Shown here: piece by piece, positions 36,471-47,900 of the stretch | Numbering within the stretch: the stretch's first letter is position 1 | Layout: each line of letters begins with the position of its first letter | Source: Girardinichthys multiradiatus | Lineage: Eukaryota > Chordata > Actinopteri > Cyprinodontiformes > Goodeidae | Direction of reading: 5' to 3' | Assembly: GCF_021462225.1 (NCBI RefSeq) | Contig: NC_061806.1 | Location: forward strand, 29,133,644-29,197,643 | Length of the DNA: 64,000 nt | Translations under genes and position numbers: made by a program | The notes under the pieces: model-generated | Databases searched by the model: none | Seen by the model: the letters and a program-made list of their open reading frames with translations, nothing else | Told to the model about the DNA's origin: nothing

Positions 36471-39129
36471 TACTCTACTATTATTAGAGATGCATGTATA
36501 TATTTAAGCCTGCATGTATAATTCTGACTGACCAGAACTGTAGCAAGAACTTAACAAGTCTGCAGCTCAGCATCATCTTAAACACGTGGAAAGTGTAGTT
36601 TTAGGATAACTGTGAGTGAATCTATCTCAGAGTAAGACTGGAATATTTAACATAAATAAAACCAATTTAATATCCTGTTTAATTAATATATCTGCATGAC
36701 TTCAAATATTAATATTCTGCTCAAGCAAGTTAATATGTTTAAATTCAAATGTTAACTCTTGCACTGTGCTGTGCATCAATCAGCTGCTCTCTGGTAACTC
36801 AGGATAGTAAATGTTGTATTGTGGCTTAATGAAAGATATTACTCATTACTCAAACTGATATATAATACAGTTTAAAAAATCAAAAACATTTCCCAGTTCT
36901 TTCTGTTTTTTGCTTGAGAAAGTCTTGTTTCAATCAAAGACTGCGAGAAACAACCAGCGATCATTCACTCGTAGGCACGCCATGTCTCAAAGTTTGAAGG
37001 TTTGCATCAGAAATAATACGCCGTTTATTGTATCAGTATCTGCCAGCGATTAGACTGAGGCCAACTAGGTGCAACTAAACTGAACATTTTGTCTCCTCCG
37101 GTAATGGATGACTGACTGACTGTCTGAGTGAGTTTCCATCTGACCATGTTCTCTGACCCCGATAAGGCTGGAGTGAGTGTTTGGAGCAGAACATGACGAT
37201 GGCTGTCAGTGATTCTTCGTTGCCTGAGGCAGACACCGGTGAAATGGACCTCAGCAAGACACGGGGCTGATCGTCTGTAGGAGTGTAGGAAAGCCAGAGA
37301 TAGTGACGGCTGTGCAGCTCCAGCCACCGTGTTTAAGCCGCGCTGCAGTGTTGTGTGCCATCGCTGCTGTTGTTACTGTGGCGGTGAGATAGATAGGAGG
37401 GTTGAAGCTGGCCAGGGTCCGTTCAAACCCCAAGAGAGTAGAATGACAGTAAGTGCTGGGCCTAAATGCAGATCTTCTTAGCTTCTACCCCCCGAGGGAG
37501 GCAGACACTGGGCCATTTTCTGGAATCAGAGAATCGTGCTGCCGAGCGGACAGCGGATTTACCATATTCATACCACTCTCATATGGTAGGAGGGAGAACA
37601 TCTTCACCATTTCGCTGCTATGACTGCATGTGGCTGCACAAGCTGGCAGGGCTGCTGAAACCCCTGGGGGGGACCATTAAGGAGAACCTGGCTCACTCCC
37701 CACATTTCTCTTTTTCATCCCCCATTTCTCTCTCCATGCATCTCACTGTCTTCTCTCTCATATGAAGTATGAGGCCTCTCTCATTCATTCCATCCAACTA
37801 ATAAGGTAGGATGGTTCAGCCAAGGCCAGAGTTAAAATCCAGCAATATCTCCTGCCTCTATGTAGAAGTGGCTCCAATAAAAGAAGGGGGGGTCCAGCTG
37901 TAAAATAGCTATTTTCTAGGCACTGGCACTGATGAAAGATTTGTCAAAGATAAAAACGTAGAGCTGCAGTAATACTGGTGCTGCAGGCTTGGAGAAAACA
38001 TCCCAGATTCATATCAATGGATTTGACTGAAGCAGGGGAAGAAACCCAGCGGATGACAGTTTGTCAGGGACGTCAACATGCATGTGTGAGGATTTTCCAA
38101 AGATTTGTTTAGATACCTGTGTGGAATTCAGAGTGTGAGTGTTTAAATGAGTGTGACAATGCATCTTAGTGTGTGTTTGAACCTCGAGGTGGGAAGTGTT
38201 AGAGAGAGGGCCGAGTGGGCTAACAGATTTTTATCCAATACAAAGAGGTTAAAGTGACGACTGCACAGAGCAAAGGGAGGAGGAAACGAAGTAGGGAGGG
38301 GAGTAGTACAACAGATTAATTTCATTTCTGGACTGAGCACTCCTCTGCTTCTGGAAAAACCCAGAGGATAATAAAAGCGGATACAGAAAAGGAAAATAGG
38401 GTCAGAGATAAGGATCCAAGCTCAGAAAAAGGACAAAATAGAATCTTTTTCCTTCTATTTATCTGATATAATAAATACACCGAACGTGCTACAGATAAAG
38501 AGCCCATGGAGACAATTAGGTGGTAAAAACAAATGTAACTAAATACGTCTTCTAAGCAGGGAAAGTTTATGCTACAAATTCTCAGAGAAAAAAGGTGCTT
38601 TAAAGCATTTAACCAGAAATAAGCCTAATATCTATAACATCCAACAATACATTTAATATTTGACATATTCTGTGCCCCAAAGTCATGAAACTCATGAACA
38701 GAACAAGACACAGCACGTGTGTCACATTACTTTAGGAAATAGTTCTAAAAGACATATTTTACATTTTGAGTTTGGTAAACGCAGGGTGCTCCACTCAGTC
38801 AGTTCGATTCCTGCCCAAACCACTAATGCTTTAATGCGTTTTACAAACTACTAACATGGTTGAACAATACCAGAATATACTCTTTCAGCTGAATCTTGCT
38901 TCTCAGCTACAAACTCAAAATGTGCTGAAAACTTTGGACTCTATGCTAAAATACTCTGAAAGTTCTGGATCAGCACAAAAACACAATGTTTTACAAATAT
39001 TACACATTTTCTGCCAGACCAGGCAGGAATGTGTCCACATTTAAAGCAATCATTACTTGACGTTTAACAGAAGCTCTTTAATATTTCTCAGTTATATATT
39101 TTAATTCTCTCTCAACTTTCTGTTTCCTT
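36471..39129. other. mostly unique non-coding DNA
   Basis: 37450-37770 is GC-richer and conserved-looking, with no exon signature I trust. Flanks are AT-rich. Nothing else is recognisable. Confidence 0.5.
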
Positions 39130-39725
39130 GGTGATCAGTTCATTGTTTGTGATGATCTGATCTTTGTCAGTTGAAGGTAACTACAAGAAGATGAGTACAT
39201 TTTCCTCCACATCATTACGCTACCACCACCTGCCAGAACTGCTGATACTAGGCAGGATGGATCCATGCATTCAGTGGTTTTGACAGTTCCTGCTAAAATA
39301 GACTCATAGGACCAGGAAACATTTTCCAATCTCTTATTGTCCAATTTTCTGTAATTCTGCACATTGTAATGGTTAAGCGTGGTTGTTTGAGCTGCTGTTT
39401 CCTTTCCATCATCCTAGAACAGTCTGTCTAATCTCCTCTGACACCAACAAGGCATTTGTGTCCACACAACTGCTCACTGGATATTTGGTCTTTTTTGGAC
39501 CATTCTCTGGAACGCTGAGAGATTGTTGAGCATTAAAATAAGAAGATAAACAGTTTTGAACACACTAGTCTGAGAAACTGCTGATCTACTGGTTTTTTCA
39601 AGTTGTCCTCACCACATCTAGATACCTAAATGCATTGAGTTGCTGCCATGTGATTGGCTGATTCACTAATTTGTTAAAAGGCAACTGACCAGGTGCATAT
39701 TATAAAAGGACAGTGAGTGTAATCT
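39130..39725 (-). mobile_element. decayed Tc1-like DNA transposon fragment
   Basis: Long ordered similarity to a very common fish DNA transposon: ACCACCACCTGCCAGAACTG, AGGCAGGATGGATCCATGCA, TTTTCCAATCTCTTATTGTCC, CCAACAAGGCATTTGTG, CTGCTCACTGGATATTTGG, GATCTACTGG, TGCATTGAGTTGCTGCCATG then TGATTGGCTGATT, and a degraded terminus near GGACAGTGAGTGTAA. On the minus strand a frame keeps GGGSVMMW, the Tc1 middle-domain signature. There are several deletions and no matching second end. Confidence 0.6.
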
Positions 39726-39929
39726 CTATGCTGGTTTATTTATTGTCTTCTGTAAGTCTTTGTCGATATGAACAGTATTTTAATGAAATAGTTGATTTTG
39801 CTATCTTGCGCTAACTGGGACATCATACAGTGTTGTTACAATTTTTGTGTAATGACAACATTTATGATTCTGTTGCCATTTGATCAACTATGTTCAAGTA
39901 CTGTATTATAACCAGATCAAATTGAGCTG

Positions 39930-40105
39930 TTTGGGACCTTAACCTGATTATATCACTGGATGATTTTGAAAATCACTGGACTGATCTGAATTGAACTTGG
40001 ACTTAACTGGATTCCACATAATTGAATATGAATGAGACCTGTGAATGAGTCATGTAAAATGACTTGAGATGACATCTGCTTAAATTGGGATTATATAAAT
40101 AATCT
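39930..40105 (+). mobile_element. possible LINE 3' tail fragment
   Basis: The run TGACTTGAGATGACATCTGC, then AAATTGGGATTATATAAATAA, resembles the end of fish L2-type elements (compare CTTGAGACGACATGTG and ATAAATAAACTGAATT at 42304-42350). No coding part is attached. It lies just 5' of the L2 copy. Confidence 0.45.
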
Positions 40106-40214
40106 CTATTAGTTTTGTGTCGTGTGTCTTGGAGATACAACACTCTTGATTTAAATAGACAAATCATCTCCTCAGGATGTTTTCAAAGTTCAGCAGAAGC
40201 CTACTGATCACATA

Positions 40215-41511
40215 TTATCTAAAATTCTTAAGAAAATTGTTGCTAATCAAATGTGTGAGCATTTACACAGCAAAGACCTGTTTGAAGAGTTTCAGTCAGG
40301 TTTCAGAGCTCATCATAGCACTGAAACAGCTCTGCTGAAAATCACTAATGATATTCTTATGGCATCAGATAATGGACTTGTGTCTGTACTGGTTCTGTTA
40401 GATCTCAGTGCTGCATTTGATACAGTCGATCACAATATTCTCTTAAAAAGGCTGGAATATGCTGTAGGGATCAAGGGAACAGCACTAGGCTGGTTTAAAT
40501 CTTATCTGTCTGACAGATTCCAGTTTGTTCATGTAAATGATAAATCATCTTTAAACTACAGGGTTAATTGTGGAGTTCCACAGGGTTCAGTAATTGGGCC
40601 AATTCTCTTTACTATACATATGCTTCCAATAGGTAAAATTATCAGGCAGCATAGAATACATTTTCACTGTTACACTGATGATACTCAGCTTTACTTATCC
40701 ATAAATCCTGATGAACCCAACCAGTTAGGTAGACTACGAGCATGTCTTGAAGATATAAAAACTTGGATGACTTAAAATTTTCTGCTTCTAAATTCAGACA
40801 AGACAAAAATTGTTGTCTTTGGACCAGAGTCTTTAAAAAAGAAACTGCTTAGTCAATCACTTAACCTGGATGGCATTAAATTGACCTCCGATAATAAAGT
40901 AAAAAACCTTGGTGTTATTTTTGACCAGGACATGTCATTTAAATCCCATATTAAACAGGTTTCTAGGATTTCCTTCTTTCATCTCCGGAACATTGCCAAA
41001 ATTAGAAATATTCTATCCAGGAGTGACACTGAAAAACTAGTCCATGCATTTGTTACTTCAAGGCTGGACTATTGTAATTCATTACTATCAGGATGTCCAC
41101 AAAATGCAGTCAAAAGCCTTCAGCTGATTCAAAATGCTGCAGCAAGAGTTCTGATGAAAATTAAAGATAGATCATATTTCTTCTACTTTAGCTTCCTTTC
41201 ATTGGCTCCCTGTTAAATACAGAATAGAATTTAAAATTATCCTCCTCACATATAAAGCCCTTAATGATCTAGCTCCATCATACATCAGAGATCTGATTGT
41301 TCCATATGTTCCTAACAGAGCACTTCGTTTTCAGACTGCAGGTTTACTGGTGGTTCCTAGAGTCTCTAGAAGTAGAATGGGAGGCAGATCCTTTAGTTAT
41401 CAGGCTCCTCTCTTGTGGAACCAGCTCCCAGTTTTAGTCCGTGAGGCAGACACCCTGTCTACTTTTAAGGCCAGGCTTAAAACTTTCCTTTTTGATAAAG
41501 CTTATAGTTAG
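40215..41511 (+). pseudogene. L2-type reverse transcriptase, broken
   Basis: The readable frame starts upstream of the first Met (HILSKILKKIVANQM) and covers the reverse transcriptase core. It shows FQSGFRAHHSTETALL, the first catalytic Asp region LLDLSAAFDTVDH, the VNCGVPQGSVIGPILF block, and the active-site box, which reads FHCYTDDTQLYLS. L2-type elements usually have YADD, so this has Ala to Thr beside the catalytic Asp pair. A TAA at 40773 interrupts the frame just before NFLLLNSDKTK. The same frame then continues to about 41165, where a 2-bp deletion relative to the copy at 27700 shifts it. The remaining C-terminal segment, ending TLSTFKARLKTFLFDKAYS, closes with TAG at 41509. It cannot encode an active enzyme. 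Confidence 0.85.
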
Positions 41512-42356
41512 AGTGGCTTAGGTTATCCTGAGCTATCTTCCTTATTTTTTTACCTCCATCTCCATCTTTCAGTTTTTAACTTTGTTCTCTCTTTTCTCTT
41601 CCTAGAAGCTACACCTGGTCTGGCTCTGTGTCTACCTGTGTCACCTTTCCAGAGAGGGGCATCGTCCAAGCTTCTGCTAGCAACAACTTACTGCTCACCC
41701 TCTACCGATGACCCACATAGCCATGTCTTTCAGTGTTTAACCCTTTCTCTCTCCTAGACATGGCAATTGACTGAGCTTTTATTGTGACTAACTTTATGTG
41801 CTCTCTTTCAGACACTAACCTTGAAAACTGGCTCAGAGTTTATCTGTTCTTTCTTTCTAGGTGAAACGACTAAAGGAGCTACATCCATTAACATTTACTT
41901 TTCCTTCCCATAGAAAGTACTCCTGGATCAGTGCTTCTTTGTTCTCTTTGTGTCTCTACTCTGTTCTCTCAAACCCCCAGTCGGTCGTGGCAGATGGCCG
42001 CTCACACTGAGCCTGGTTCTGCTGGAAGTTTCTTCCTGTTAAAAGGGAGTTTTTCCTCTCCACTGTCGCTACATGCATGCTCAGTATGAGGGGTTGCTGC
42101 AAAGTCAACGCCAGTGACTGTCCACTGTCTCTACATGCTCATCCAGGAGGAGGGAATGCTGCAAATCTCTGACTCGATGCAATCTGCTGGGTTTCCTTAG
42201 ATAGAAAACCTTTTTATCCAATTTAATACATAACTGAATCTGAGTGCACTGTTCAATGGTTAGGATTAAGTGGAATGCATGTACCTGACTTTTGTAAAGT
42301 CCCTTGAGACGACATGTGTTGTGAATTGGCGCCACATAAATAAACTGAATTGAATA
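40215..42356 (+). mobile_element. L2-clade LINE, 5'-truncated
   Basis: About 2.1 kb of an L2-type non-LTR retrotransposon: the reverse transcriptase domain onward, a stop at 41509, and an 845-bp 3' UTR. The UTR has the fish-typical GCCTGGTTCTGCTGGAAGTT-like block near 42010 and the tail ATAAATAAACTGAATTGAAT. The endonuclease and 5' part are missing, as usual after incomplete target-primed insertion. Within the UTR a roughly 62-bp module (TCCACTGTCGCTACATGC and TCCACTGTCTCTACATGC) is tandemly duplicated at 42059 and 42121. Confidence 0.85.
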
Positions 42357-42410
42357 TTCACTTAAGTGAGATGTGTCCAAGTTGAGAAATATCCAAAATA
42401 ATGCAGTCCG

Positions 42411-42446
42411 TCCATCCATCCATCCATCCATCCATACATCCATACA
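42411..42446 (+). repeat. CATC microsatellite
   Basis: About eight CATC-type units with CATA variants, running into a short TA tract that supplied the TA target of the next element. Confidence 0.9.
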
Positions 42447-42454
42447 TATATATA

Positions 42455-43722
42455 CAGGGGTTGGACAATGAAACTGAAACACCTGTCATTTTAGTGTGGG
42501 AGGTTTCATGACTAAATTGGACCAGCCTGGTAGCCAGTCTTCATTGATTGCACATTGCACCAGTAAGAGCAGAGTGTGAAGGTTCAATTAGCAGGGTAGG
42601 AGCACAGTTTTGCTCAAAATATTGAAATGCACACAACATTATGGATGACATACCAGAGTTCAAAAGTGGACAAATTGTTGGTGCACGTCTTGCTGACGCA
42701 TCTGTGACCAAGACAGCAAGTCTTTGTGATGTATCAAGAGCCACGGTATCCAGGGTAATGTTAGCATACCACCAAGAAGGACGAACCACATCCAACAGGA
42801 TTAACTGTGGACGCAAGAGGAAGTTGTCTGAAAGGGATGTTCGGTGCTAACCTGGATTGTATCCAAAAAACATAAAACCACGGCTGCCCAAATCACGGCA
42901 GAATTAAATGTGCACTTCAACTCTCCTGTTTCCACCAGAACTGTCCGTCAGGAGCTCCACAGGGTCAATATACACAGCCGGGCTGCTATAGCCAAACCTT
43001 TGGTCACTCATGCCAATGCCAAACGTCGGCTTCAATGGTGCAAGGAGAGCAAATCTTGGGCTGTGGACAATGTGAAACATGTATTGTTCTCTGATGAGTC
43101 CACCTTTACTGTTTTCCCCACATCCAAGAGAGTTACGGTGTAGAGAAGCCCAAAGAAGCGTACCACCCAGACTGTTGCATGCCCAGAGTGAAGCATGGGG
43201 GTGGATAAGTGATGGTTTGGGCAGCCATATCATGGCATTTCGTTGGCCCAATACTTGTGCTAGATGGGCGCGTCACTGCCAAGGACTACTGAACCATTCT
43301 TGAGGACCATGTGCATCCAATGGTTCCAACATTGTATCCTGAAGGCGGTGCCGTGTATCAGGATGACAATGCACCAATACACACAACAAGACTGGTGAAA
43401 GATTGGTTTGATGAACATGAAAGTGAAGTTGAACATCTCCCATGGCCTGCACAGTCACCAGATCTAAATATTATTGAGCCACTTTGGGGTGTTTTGGAGG
43501 AGCGAGTCAGGAAACGTTTTCCTCCACCAGTATCACGTAGTGACCTGGCCACTATCCTGCAAGAAGAATGGCTTAAAATCCCTCTGACCACTGTGCAGGA
43601 CTTGTATATGTCATTCCCAAGATGAACTGACGCTGTATTGGCTGCAAAAGGAGGCACTACACCATACTAATAAATTATTGTGGTCTCAAACCAGGTGTTT
43701 CAGTTTCATTGTCCAACCCCTG
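42455..43722 (+). mobile_element. DD36E Tc1/mariner element (Incomer-like)
   Basis: A complete-length 1,268-bp element bounded by a perfect 31-bp inverted repeat (42455-42485 and 43692-43722, starting CAGGGGTTGGACAATGAAAC) and flanked by TA (42453-42454 and 43723-43724). It encodes one transposase on the plus strand, now broken. The 36-residue spacing between the second Asp and the Glu matches the DD36E/Incomer group. Perfect ends beside a heavily damaged gene suggest the copy was spread as a non-autonomous passenger. Confidence 0.85.
42641..43625 (+). pseudogene. DD36E transposase, frameshifted
   Basis: Three reading frames carry successive parts. Segment 1 (42641 to about 42840) is the N-terminal binding domain (CDVSRATVSRVMLAYHQEGR, then the basic GRKRK). 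Segment 2 (about 42844-43140) holds the second helix-turn-helix (NVHFNSPVSTRTVRQELHR) and the first catalytic Asp (VLFSDEST). Segment 3 (from about 43149 to the stop at 43623) holds HGGG, then YQDDNAPIHT with the second Asp, and SPDLNIIEPLW with the Glu, 36 residues apart. Lesions: a frameshift near 42842, TAG at 43141, a frameshift near 43147, TAA at 43206 and TGA at 43290. All three catalytic residues survive, but no intact protein can be made. Confidence 0.85.
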
Positions 43723-44410
43723 TATATTACAATGCAAAGTTTTCAACAGCTATTTGTAATTTAGCCTGAATTGCGACCTTCTGTTGAAACTCTGCAGCTT
43801 CCTCACTTCACTCCAAACCAGGGGTCTCATTTATAAACATGGTGTACGTCGATTTCCAACCAAAGGTCGTGATCTATAAAAAACAAACTTGAAGGAAGAA
43901 TGTGTGGCCCCTCATGTGAACTCTGACCCATATGTATGCTCGTTTCAGATAGAGAGAAAACTGGCGGCGCAGATGTAGAGGTGGGGAACTTTAATCATAG
44001 ATCGACGTCATCATAAGCATTCAAAACTGCAATGTTATTTATGCTGGCACTGGTGATCCATAACTATACATAAGGACCTTTCAGAAAAATAGGCCAAAAA
44101 TCAAAGTCTGCACAACATTTCATCAAAGTTTTCTCACCATCACATTCCTCTCCCCGGTGATCTCCAGGGTGTTGTGGACCACAGATTAACAGAAATTGTG
44201 ACAAGGTCTGAGGCAATAACACTGACTGCTGTAAACATTTAAATACCGTGGAGACACTGGCGTGCAACGCTGCGCGATGGATGCATTGGAGCTGCTGGAA
44301 GACCTTGCAAATGGAGAATGAGGAGGGAACACGTTTCAGGGATCACCATGGTTTTTCTGGCCTGTGATTATGAACGGTTAATATGCTGATTTAGACTCCC
44401 TACAGCAACG

Positions 44411-44697
44411 CTCTTGGATCTATGAGCTGACCTGGGTCCAGTATTGGAGAGACCGACCCGCTGGAACCACATCATCCCTGTTCAGTTACAGCTGTTAACC
44501 ACTCTGGGGTTCCTGGCAACCAGTTCTTACCACTGCGAATTAGCTGATAGGCTAACTCTCTGTCTGAAGGAGAAACATGATTCTGTGAAATGATCCATAG
44601 GTCTGGGATATCGCAGCCAGCACTAAGCGCAGTAATACCTGCCGTCCTGGATGGCATTGTTAATATAACCAGTCATCAGATTTCTCTACACCGTGGC
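44411..44697 (+). pseudogene. Harbinger transposase N-terminal fragment
   Basis: Segment 1 (from 44411) reads LLDL, stop, ADLGPVLERPTRWNHIIPVQ, then LQLLTTLGFLATSSYHCELAD. This matches the N-terminal region of PIF/Harbinger nucleases, where relatives show LGFLATGSFQRELAD-type sequence. A frameshift then leads to segment 2 (from 44608), ISQPALSAVIPAVLDGIVNI, the conserved helix-turn-helix that follows it. The DDE catalytic domain is completely missing. There is one in-frame TGA (44423) and one frame change. It is a relic; the identification rests on the paired motifs in the right order. Confidence 0.7.
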
Positions 44698-44716
44698 TTC
44701 CAAACGTGATATGATC

Positions 44717-44800
44717 TCAACCCTCCACTTCACTCACCAGCACCTCGATTTCTGCCATGGTGAAATTGTGTTTCTTTGCTCTTTTCTCCTTGGCTGCCAT
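44717..44800 (-). pseudogene. Harbinger Myb/SANT-like protein, N-terminal stub
   Basis: A 27-codon minus-strand frame starts at the ATG at 44800 and reads MAAKEKRAKKHNFTMAEIEV, then LVSEVEG, then a stop. The pattern of a basic start, then NFT and EIEVLVSEVE, is the beginning of the Myb/SANT-like DNA-binding domain encoded by the second gene of PIF/Harbinger elements. That protein carries the transposase to the nucleus and to the ends. Only the first helix remains; the deletion junction truncates the rest. Its convergent position relative to the transposase stub supports the identification. Confidence 0.65.
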
Positions 44801-44960
44801 TGTTAAACATGAAATAACATTGATCATCTGGCTCATTTACATATACTGACATACATGAGGTGCTTTGCATAGACCATCTATGGTTGAATGTGGGCGTCCA
44901 GAGGGCAGAACATAAGGCAGAACCTTGTGCGCAAACATTGATCATGATTTAGTGTACAAT

Positions 44961-47900
44961 GCTAACTCCTGAATAGGTCTGATTTCTTTGTGCACACACA
45001 GAGCGTTCCTGGTTTTACCAGCTTTAACCAGAAACGAATGCAGTGGTACCAATATTTACAAAACTCTACACATCTCTGATTTCACATTACGGCGCCTTGT
45101 AAAGAGTAAGTTCTCTGAATGGGTGTCAAACATTGGTGTAAAATGGAGGGTCTTTGAAGAGGTTGTTGCTCTTTCTACTTGAGTGGCCAAGACCGAAACC
45201 TGCTGTTTACGCTTGATGTGTCTGACAGGTGAAAGATTTTCTGCTATTAAACTCGACTGTAGCTGCTTGGCACGATTATCTTTAACGAATAAGAAAATTA
45301 CACCTTGCAACAACAAAACAGACCCAAAAATGCAAGGTATATAGCCAGTAGTTTGTTTTCTCAGCTTTCATTTAACAGGCACTTAAAAAGCTTCAAAGCT
45401 AGATTCACTTCACTTTGAGCATCTCATCCAGGTATTTAATGGGAGTGGCTCATCATGCAGCACGCCTCGGAGTCTGTTTTTACGCTTGCTGAAATTGCAC
45501 ACATCTACTTTTGACCTTTCTGGCAGTTTGTTGACAGGCGAGGCAATTAAGGAAGACTGTCCACCAAACAAAAGTTCAAAGGATGGGGGAAAAAAGTCCA
45601 AATTAGTGTTAAATGCAACTGGTTTTCATTCTTTTAAGCTCACATCTGGAAAATAGTCCAATTAGGAGCAGCATCAGCTGTACAATCAGGCAAAAACACC
45701 TTCTAAAAGCCCTTGAGCTTGTAGTCTGCTGAAAGCAAATGTGGGTGAAAATGAGTCATAGAGAGTAAGTGCATGTGATTTCGGCGTGTTTGTGTGTGTG
45801 TGTAATGTGGGCTGGGGGCTAGTTGAGTACAGGAGATTGAAGCACTAACCAGAGCACTCAGATTTATTAAAAAGGGCCGAACCCTCTGTCTGTCCACCTC
45901 CCACCACCCCAAACAATTCCTTTCACTCTCCATCCTCTATTGTTGTCACTTTACTTCTGTCTCTGTGCATACATACAGAACCCCCCATGATATTGCTCGT
46001 TTCTCTAAAAACCCCTAGCAGTCACGGCTGGTCCCTCAATAAGCTCAGCGGAGGGAGGGGTCGTGGAGAGGAAGGACGTGGTGTTCCTGTGGTAAATAGG
46101 GGGACCCCAGCCCTTCCCTCCTCTCTCATCTAAAGCCCCCTTCTCCCTGGCCCAGGTTCATTACCATAACTCCTGTCTGCTAAATTAAATTGGGGGGTCT
46201 AAATCTTCCCTCTTTCCCCAAAACACCGCTGACCACCAGCCAACGGGACACAAAGGAGGTGGAATCCAATCTATCTGACCCCCCTTTTTTCAGCTGGCTT
46301 TATTAGCTAAATGTATCAACGGCAGAAAGAAACGCATTGTTACTGCAGCGATTTATATTGCTTAGAAACACACGCACACATCTGCAGCCATGAAAATCAC
46401 CACACAAAGGACACGCGCTGGTTTGCTGTGTGTGGTTTTCTCAATACAAACTTAGTCCCTCTGCACAGATTGGATTACACTGTTGCACATAAACATGCAA
46501 ACACTCGGAGATGAGAGTGCGCCCAGACACACTGTCGCTGGAATAAGCAGCTCTTTGGCTGTAATCTCTATAAACGTCCTGCACCTTTAAGCGAGCATCC
46601 AGACAAGCTCGCTCACACTTCCACAGGAAGGGTTTTTTGTGTGAGATCACACGCTGGCTTCATTATGTCAGAAAGCTGTGAAGGAGGACAGCAGCCTTTC
46701 TAAAGCCCTGTTCCATCTTATTCACGCAGGAGGGGGAACAAGATCGCTGCCTTCAGGTTGGTACAAAAGGCCGGCTCGTTTGGATTACACACACCAGCAG
46801 CAGGCAGTGACGGACATTAAACGCAACACACTCACACCTGCTACATCACACGCACCTTCAAGAAAACGTGAAACAAATGGAAAGGCATATTGTTTTTGTC
46901 ATTATAATGCATGGAAACATTTGGCCCATCTAAACCACAGCAAATGTTTCAGTTAGAAGTCCAAAAGAAGATTTCTGTGGATTGCTTATTTTATTAGTCT
47001 GCAGAGGAGCAGAAAAGAAGATCAACCAATTTTTATGGCCAATGTTACAGACAGAGCTGGGCCCAAATGGACTGAATATGAGGCCGTGCAGTGTGGTTTC
47101 ACGGTCAGTTCTGCAACAACCATATGTCAAAAATCAATTTTTCTATGCAGGTGGATATTTTTGTTGACATCCAGCGTGAACAGAGATTGACTCTACTGTC
47201 CCTTCAGTGTTGCTTGAACTTGATGCTTTTAGTACCTCCATCTGTTTGTATGGGAAGGTCAAGGACAGCTGGTCTGCAGGCATTTCCTTTGCACCCAGTT
47301 ATTTCTTTTTAATATTCAGTGATTTAATTTTGTAGCACTAAATGAAAGCAAGCAACATTTTTTTTATATATTTATATTTAAAATGTCATCACTGACCTCA
47401 ACGTGGAACCAAAGTTCTTTGTGTGTGCACAAACCTGGCGAATAAAGCAGATTCTGAAGCTTGTGTTAAAATATATTGTTCAGAAGTTACTTCACTGTAT
47501 CCAAACAGTGATGTATTTCTTGTTAAAAGACAGATTCATTTCCAAACAATTTTGCCAAGCTATTTTTAGTCTACCAACTTTCCTTGGCCAGGTCAGGGAA
47601 TTTTATGGCCTGCTGGCCACATCCAGTCCTTTAGAGCTCGAATAAACACGAATAAAGTTTTAAATCTTTATGCTTTCATTTTGAAAAATGTGCTTTTCCT
47701 GGTTTCAGTGGCTATGTAAGAATCCTTAGGAAGTTCTCCTGCAGAGTGGCAAAGTAAGCAGGCTCTGCGGCCGGCAATCAGAGGAATGCAAGTTAGACCA
47801 ACAATGTCCGCTCATGTTGAAGAAAAAAAGACTGATGCAAAATGTAAAAGCCAAAGTTACCTATGTGGTCCTTTGGGAATATTCATCAATTTTCCAAAAC

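Larger units (their letters stand above)
43819..44960 (+). mobile_element. PIF/Harbinger element, internally deleted
   Basis: The left end CAGGGGTCTCATTTATAAAC and the following subterminal blocks (GTGAACTCTGACCCATATG, AGAGAGAAAACTGGCGGCGC) are typical of fish Harbinger elements. It contains the start of a transposase on the plus strand and the start of the partner Myb/SANT-like gene on the minus strand, facing each other with the middle removed. The right end is degraded (AAGGCAGAACCTTGTGCGC near 44915), so its boundary is approximate. Confidence 0.7.
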
